From positions 62,001 through 126,000 of the forward strand of contig JAMYHL010000036.1 of the NCBI GenBank assembly GCA_025531455.1: a DNA stretch of 64,000 bases, read 5' to 3'. Positions 58,101 to 64,000 of the stretch are shown here, piece after piece. This DNA is from Apiotrichum sp. Y4204. Lineage: Eukaryota > Basidiomycota > Tremellomycetes > Trichosporonales > Trichosporonaceae. The position numbers were made by a program, and so were the translations under genes. Position 1 is the first letter of the stretch; every line of letters begins with the position of its first letter. The notes beneath the pieces were generated by a model. The model was not told the DNA's origin. It ran no database searches and saw only the letters and a list, made by a program, of their open reading frames with translations.

Positions 58101-60839
58101 GACCAGGACCGTGCAGACCTGGATCTCCTGAAGAGCTCTAGCGGCCTGGGCAAGGAGGAACTTGCGATGATCCAGGAGCGTCTGGTGGAGAAGGCCAAGC
58201 ACGAGCGAAACAAGCTGCGGACACAGCGCGAGGAGTCAGAGTCTTTCGAGTTGGCGCGCCAGACGTCGGCAACTGCCCATCTCGACCACTATGCTGAGAA
58301 GGAGTGGCATCCGAAAGACTCGGCCACCTCGCAGCGCTCCATCGAGCAGTTGTCGCCGTCAAAGGACGAGCCGGTTGGCACGTCTGCACCCGCCCGTCTT
58401 GATGAGTCTGACTCGGAGGAATACCCGCAATTCCCCACCCACACCGTGCCGCGGTCTGAGCTGCCAAAGGGTCCGCCCCCAACACGGCCTCCGCCGCCGC
58501 CGAACGCGTTCCCGCCCGAGGTTGCCAACGCGGTGTCCCCGGGGCTCAACTCTGCGTCTTCCGGTCCAGAGGCGAGCAGTAACGTTGAGTCGCCGCAACG
58601 CAAGTGGATCGACGAGGGCCCTGATGCGCGGCGCGACATAGAGGAGCGCATCTCGCAGGCAACCTCGAGTCTATTCCGTGCGCCGTCACGCTCGGCGAGC
58701 AAGCGTTCGCTGTCGAAGAAGAAGATTGGTGCCCCGGTGCTTGTGTCTTCCTCGTCCAAGGTGCCGACTACGCCGATCACGACTGTGGAGAACCTTGGTG
58801 GTGACAAGAAGGGTCCTGGCTCGCGGAAGCTGAGTGTCCGGTTGAAGAAGGGCCTGTTTAGGAAACACGGCTCGACGGACGGTGTCCCACCGGTGCCGCT
58901 ACCGCCCCCAGCGGCAGTTGCTGCTGTGCGGGGGTCGCCCTCCGCCCCGCGTGCGGTGACGCCAACGCCCATTGCTGCGGCCTTCACCGCGTCCGCCTCT
59001 ACGACGCCAAAGGCCTCCCAGACACCAGTCGTGCCTACTGCTAGCCTACCTCAGTCGCCCGATGGCGCATCTCCCGTCGTTTCGCCTTCTGCTACCTCGC
59101 CTCACGAGGGCAAAGGTCTTCCCCGTTCGAAATCGAGGAATGAGGGACGTACCAAGTCGCCCTTCCGCGCCTCGCCGGCTCCTCTTCGCCAGACACCTCG
59201 TACTGCTGGGCCGACGTCCCCGATTAGCCAAGCATCCAACGCTGACATGGACGAGCTGGAGCGCACCATGTCGCAAAAGTCTGTCCAGAACGCCTTCCAG
59301 ACCATGAACGACTCGAACCGGCCAGATGAGGGCGATAACATTACGCAGATCCCTCGTTCGGAGGATGCCACCATACAGCGGTTCTACGAGGCCGGGCGTG
59401 CGATCGGACTCGACGAACACCGTCTCAGTGAGCTGCTCGAGTCGTCGGCCTCTACTCCCCGCACGCCGTCTGTGCCAGAATTCGACAACTCCCCGCACGT
59501 CTCACCGACTACAGGCCTCCGGGGCCGCATCCCGTCGCCTGTGGCCGAAGACATTGTCACATTTGGGGAGACCGCCGACCCCTCCATCGTGCGCCGCACT
59601 CTTGTCATGCCTAATGACTTGCCGCCCACGTCGCCGCGCCACTCGGAACATCGGACCCGCAACAGCCGTCACGCCCTTCCGCCCCTGCAGACTTCGAGTC
59701 AGCACATGTCGCCGCCTACCTCTCCCACATCGCCGATGAAGCGCGGCAATTCGATCCGCCGCAAGCCGATTCAGTACACTGGCGCCGATCTAGATCTCGT
59801 CGAGCGCTCCCCGAAGATGTCTTCCCACCGGCGGACGGAATCGAACCAGTCTGCGTTCTCCCTGCCTCCGACGCAATCCATCAAGAGCCCTGGCGCGCAG
59901 TCAGATGCCGTGTATGACTCTGCGCCGCAGTCGGCTGCGAGCCGGTCATCCATGGGCATGCCCAACTCCTCCACTAATGGGAGCTTCATCGACTACTACG
60001 CCCACGACAACAATCGTGCCTCGCAGGGTCTGGAAATCACAGAATATGCCGACGGCCGTGTGGTGTGGAACATTGTCAACGCCCTGCGCAGTAACGACGG
60101 TCACGCGCGGCACGAGGACCAGTACTCTCGCTCGTCCTTCGCGGACGACGGTTCGCGTGCTTCGATGGCGTCGATTGCGTCGCAGAGCTCAGACTACCAC
60201 TCGTCGCGCCGCGGCAGCGAGCGGATGGAGGACCCCACGCAGCCATGGCACGTGGGTCCCACACAGGGTTTGAGCTTTATCCGCCGCCCCGAGACGCGTG
60301 TCTTCTACACAAACTCTATGGACGTTGCGGATCTCATCGACCAGCTCTCAATGGACCATGCGGGCGCGACTCGTGGCCGCATCGATATCCGGCCGACTGC
60401 CACCGGCCAGATGGAGTACAGCACCCTGTCTGATATTGGGCACCCACAGGAGTACGCCGACTATTCGCAGGCATACGGCGGCCATGTGGCGAGCAATTCG
60501 GATGACTTCTCTGCCGGTCAGCCCGAGGCGCATGCCTTCTCTCCAGCCTACTCACAGGGATACTCTGCGGGTCCAACCCCGACGGACTCTCACGTACGGG
60601 GCCAACTCCCGGGCCAGCATGGTTACATCCCGGCTCAAGGACACCTCCACCCGGCGACGCGGGGCAGTCACGCGCCGAGCGCTGCGAGTGACGCACAGTC
60701 CCCTTCGTCGGCCAGCTTCCTCAGCGACGGGTCCGGTGAGCGCACTGTCGAGGACCGCCTCCAGTCCCTCATGGACCGCCTGCGCGCCGCCCCAGGCGGC
60801 ATCGCCGGTACTGGCGGCGTCCCCACCGCGAGGCAGTAG
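55104..60839 (+). CDS. 1826-aa Ser/Pro-rich disordered protein with internal repeats
   Basis: Three exons (55104-55120, 55301-55435, 55511-60839). I do not recognise the family. The N-terminus MDKLFRKRTEKGSSRRS is basic. A compact-looking segment (residues 52-90, MTERFSVLLPGLSSAPDGAI and AEEEMLLAEL) is followed by a very long Ser/Pro/Thr-rich, probably disordered body. Residues about 306-400 contain degenerate repeats of the type LERQxSxRS. Residues about 930-960 (EELAMIQERLVEKAKHERNK) are a coiled coil. A second conserved-looking segment near 1600-1685 includes GLEITEYADGRVVWNIVNAL and RRPETRVFYTNSMDVADLID. This layout resembles cortical or polarity scaffolds, but that is inference. The 17-nt first exon was chosen because of the Kozak-like ACCATGG and the phase. 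Confidence 0.7.
56275..56560 (+). repeat. Coding degenerate repeats (LERQxSxRS type)
   Basis: Within the large protein, about seven units such as LERATSNRS, LSRQQSNRS, LDRHPSHRT, LERKASNS, LERQVSDRS and LERQSSHRS recur at 10-20-residue spacing. The RxxS arrangement would suit basophilic kinases. Confidence 0.7.
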
Positions 60840-61090
60840 CCTGGCAAGCTAAGCTTGGGACAGATCACATTGCATATATATACCTCCCACTCCTGGGACG
60901 CTTGTCCGGTTGTTCGTTTTGGTCTCGCAGTCTTGGTTTCGTGTGGTTGTAGGATTAGATCATTGCATAATTGACAGTACGGTACAGGGAAGGAGGGCTG
61001 CTGCAGCGGTATTAACTACACACGGTGCGTGCTGCATTGTACAAATCAAGGAGGTATTGGTATCTCATCCTTCGGCCGAGAGCTGGCATC

Positions 61091-62399
61091 TCACCACCCG
61101 GCCGAGAGCTCATAAACAAGCTCGAGCTGCTCAACAGTCTGCACGAGGCTGAACCTCCACTCGCGCATCGCGTCCACCGTGGCCGCCACGGCGTCGCCCT
61201 CGGGCCCGCGGATGTCGGTCACCGCGTCGAGGCCGGGCGAGGGGCCGGAGAGCGGCGTGCGCGAAGGCGGGAAGTTGAGGCTGAGCAGCGCGAGGAACGC
61301 GCCTGTGCGTCCAATCCCTGCCGAGCTATATATCAGCTAACAATCCCACAACACAACCCACCAATGCACCCAGAGCTCGCAGTTGTCCTGTCCGCCGAGC
61401 GCCTCACGCTGCGCGTACACCTCGTACAGCAGGTTCTTGAGCGCAGCCACCGCCCCGCCCTCGGGCACGCCGTGGTCCGGCCACTCGGTGAACGCGTAGT
61501 GGTGCAGCGTGGAGGCGGTCTGTTCATCCTCGAGCTCGAGGCGGGAGTATGTACCGCCGAGATCGGGGCGCGCGTTCTGTTCGGCTGTGCGTAGGCGGAG
61601 AGCTCCTGTGCTGTTTTGGGGAGTGAAAACGACTTCTTCCTCCACATCACTTGTCGTCAGCACTGTATTATTCGATTACGCACGGTAGGTACGGGTCCGC
61701 CTTGAGGAATCCGCGCTCTTCCCAGTTGGTGAGCTGCACGAGGATCGCCGAGCGGGGCTGGCTTTGGCTCTGGGTGTCGCCAGAGGTAGACCGGGACGGT
61801 GATGGGCGCGCGCTGCCGTTTGCCTTTCCGCCGCTCGTCTTGCGTGCCGTCTGGGGTTTTGGCCGCGGGGGGAGCGCGGGGGAGGCGCTCGCGGCGCGCG
61901 TGTGGATTGCGCGGAAGAAGTCGTGGAAGGTGTGCGGGAGGGGCGCCTGCGGTTAGACACGTCGTGGCGAGGAGATGGAGTATGGCCTTTGGGTCACACT
62001 ACAGCTGGACGCGACAGCACACGTCTCATGGCCTCATCGGCCCCCAACGCGTTGGAAGGGGTCAACTCCTATCTCCTGTCTTCTCGACCTCCTCTGGCCA
62101 GCTCGTCACACACTCACCTGCGCCGCCACCCACCAGTTCCCCACGGGGTCTACAACAACATTGGCATTCAAGTACGCGTCGTCGACGCGAACTCCCGAAC
62201 GGTCGTACGCAAGCACGTCGCGATACCTGTTCCTGGAGAGGTTGGCGGGCGCGAGGCTGCGCTCGACAGAGTAGAGCAGCGATTCTGGAGACGCGTGCGA
62301 GTTTTGCGTGCTCGCACGCTGAGCGAAATATGAGCGGACGCGCTCGCGGTCCTGTAGCATGCGCCACGTCGCGAGAGTCGCGTCGTTGCGCCGGGACAT
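61091..62399 (-). CDS. Classical protein tyrosine phosphatase
   Basis: Four exons (62399-62118, 61946-61684, 61649-61362, 61325-61091) give 355 residues. The P-loop is split by an intron and restored as VHCSAGIGRTGAF, with nucleophile C278 and R284. The WPD loop is FTEWPDHGVP with D240. Upstream, NLSRNRYRDVLAYDRSGVRV, DDAYLNANVV and the LTNWEERGFLKADPYLP segment correspond to the substrate-recognition and lid regions of PTP1-type enzymes. The exon 2/3 join uses a CTGACGACAAG acceptor (AAG, not CAG). A Ser/Pro/Arg insert in exon 2 (about residues 110-160) is unlike yeast Ptp1. Substrates are unknown. Convergent with the large disordered protein. Confidence 0.92.
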
Positions 62400-62818
62400 T
62401 GCAAGATGCAAGATTGAGAAAAAGCAGGTGTCAGGTGTCAAGTTTGCAAGTTTGCAAGAGAAATGTTTCGCTGTTTCAAGAGTCTCGGTCGAGTGGTCGG
62501 TCGCATCAGTCTCTGTCATCACTCACCCCCTCACAGTTGCACAGATGCACAGATGTACAGATGCGTTTCATCTGGAATCTGTAAGTGGAGCGCTTTCCCA
62601 CGGTGGTGGGCAGTTTGCGCAGTGACGTCGCCATTCCGTTATCCCATTAGCCATGGCACTTGGCATGCTTTGGTGTACTGGTGTTCTGCGTCGTGGTTGG
62701 GCAGTCCGAGCCCGCAATCTGCCGGCGACCACAACTCTAGCTCTCAAGTACGGCAACAACCCTCACGACGTCTTTGTCATTACCCATTCCACTAGAAAAA
62801 CGGAAAAACGAAATCACA
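62400..62818. promoter_or_regulatory. Divergent promoter region of PTP and MCR1
   Basis: 419 bases without a gene. Four tandem 8-mers (ACAGATGC type) lie at 62533-62564, and two AAGTTTGC units lie near 62440-62455. Confidence 0.5.
62533..62564. repeat. Tandem 8-mer ACAGATGC, four copies
   Basis: ACAGTTGC, ACAGATGC, ACAGATGT and ACAGATGC follow one another without spacers, in the divergent PTP/MCR1 promoter. Confidence 0.75.
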
Positions 62819-64000
62819 ATGTTCGCCCGTAACGCCTTCCGTGCTGCTGTACGTCCACCACCGCATCGCATCTTTGCTAACAGCAGTCCCGCCAGACTCG
62901 CGCGTACGCGACCGCCCCGCCCGCCCGCGGTGGCTCCAGTGAGTTCCGGTAGTGACGGAAAGGGCTGATGGCAGACATGGGGCTGTACCTCGCTGCGGCC
63001 GGTGCTGTGAGTCCAGTAGGCGGGGGGATATCAGATACTGAGACCGTCCGAGGTTATCTGATACATCCTCCGCTTGCGCCCTTTGCTCGCGCTCGTCATT
63101 AACCCCAGGCCGGCCTTGGCTACTACGCGTACCTCCAGCGCTCCGGCAAGGAGGAGCTCCCGCCCGCTGTCCCCGGCCTGAGCAGGTGAGTCGGATTGCT
63201 CTGCAGGCTGCACGCGTCCGTTAAGCCTTTCTATGGACGCCGCTCACCCCAGCAACGACTGGACCAGCCTCACGGTCGAGAAGGTGGAGCCGTACAACCA
63301 CAACGCGCGCGTGTACCACCTGGCGTTCCCGGGAGACGACAAGGCCAACAAGACCCTCGGCATGACCGTGTCCGGCGTTGTCATGGTCAAGTCCCCGCCG
63401 GGTGTCGTCGTCGACGAGAAGGGCAAGCCTGTGATCCGGTGAGTACAAAGCTGATTTGTTTGTGTTTTTCAACGCTTATTGAAGTCCCTACACCCCCGTC
63501 TCGGAGCCCGACCAGCGCGGCTCGATGGAGCTCCTCATCAAGGAGTACGAGAACGGCAAGCTCACTCCGTGGCTCTCGCAGCTCAAGCCCGGAGACGAGG
63601 TCTGCGTCAAGGGCCCGATGACCAAGCGCGAGTACCAGCCGAACGCTGTTGACCGCGCGCTCTTCGTCGCCGGCGGCTCGGGTGTCACCCCCGCCTACCA
63701 GCTGATCAGGCACGCGATGGGCCAGAAGGGCGACAAGACGCACTTTACCCTCCTCTTTGCCAACGTCGCCGAGGAGGACATTCTCCTCCGCAAGGAGTGG
63801 GAGGCTCTCGCTGCCCAGCACCCCGACCGCTTCAAGCTCGTCTTCTTCCTCGACAAGCCGCCCGCCAACTGGGCCGGCGAGAAGGGCTACGTTTCCGCCG
63901 AGCAGATCAAGAAGCACTTCCCCCGCAAGGAGGGCGAGAAGGTCATTGCCTACGTCTGCGGCCCGGCCGGTCAGTACAAGGCCGTCTCGGGCGAGAAGAA
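62819..64000 (+). CDS. MCR1: NADH-cytochrome b5 reductase, mitochondrial type (3' end outside window)
   Basis: Six exons are visible (62819-62848, 62887-62938, 62975-63006, 63109-63185, 63253-63438, 63485 onward), and the frame is still open at the window end. MCR1 is an FAD enzyme of the mitochondrial outer membrane and intermembrane space that supplies electrons to cytochrome b5, for example in ergosterol synthesis. An Arg/Ala-rich presequence is followed by a membrane anchor (MGLYLAAAGAAGLGYYAYL). NDWTSLTVEKVEPYNHNARV begins the FAD domain, with RPYTPVSEPD as flavin site and KGPMTKREYQP after it. The NADH domain has AGGSGVTPAYQLI and, near the end, VCGPAGQYKAVSG. Four small 5' exons encode only the presequence and anchor. 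Confidence 0.95.

Overview
The window is nuclear DNA of a GC-rich, intron-dense fungus, most likely a basidiomycete yeast of the Tremellomycetes (Trichosporonales-like; this placement is inference from gene content and intron style). I modelled 76 introns in 24 genes. Most are 31-60 nt, many about 35 nt, with GTGAGT/GTAAGT-type donors and a CTGAC or CTAAC branch site lying only a few bases before the acceptor AG. Genes are single, monocistronic and mostly conserved housekeeping genes. There is no sign of phage, CRISPR, rRNA, tRNA or an intact transposon.

Layout. 1-521: 3' end of sphingolipid C9-methyltransferase. 1123-4246: an acidic protein with an unusual paired-cysteine module, then box C/D snoRNP factor BCD1. 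4580-4935: a degenerate array of short palindromes. 5307-8994: a small secreted protein divergent from SAGA subunit SGF29. 9284-14463 (minus): dolichol kinase SEC59 (975 aa) and a mitochondrial rhomboid protease. 14874-17376: ribosome-biogenesis factor ENP2. 17488-20493: three unassigned genes, including a 39-aa membrane micropeptide hidden in two exons. 20992-23659: flippase kinase FPK1/NRC-2. 23660-28377: 4.7 kb without a convincing gene.

28378-43096 is densely packed: GDP-mannose 4,6-dehydratase, an Rdx/SelW-like protein, ALG13, BNA1, NIP7, proteasome subunit PRE5, histone chaperone HIF1/NASP, COQ3, the twin-CX9C protein MIX17 and splicing factor PRP31. 44078-47551 is a large mitochondrial-type PPR protein. 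48055-50175 is a seven-exon orphan gene with five introns of 31-33 nt. Then come SWC4, exosome subunit RRP45, a 1826-aa disordered protein, a protein tyrosine phosphatase and, cut by the window end, MCR1 (NADH-cytochrome b5 reductase).

Functional themes are RNA and ribosome assembly (BCD1, ENP2, NIP7, RRP45, PRP31), chromatin (SGF29, SWC4, HIF1), dolichol-linked glycosylation and nucleotide sugars (SEC59, ALG13, GMD), mitochondria (rhomboid, COQ3, MIX17, PPR, MCR1) and membrane lipids (MTS1, FPK1). Adjacent genes do not form operons; many pairs are divergent or convergent with short spacers. Exon coordinates were worked out by hand from splice signals, reading phase and family conservation. 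Phases close for every multi-exon model listed, but no transcript data were available.
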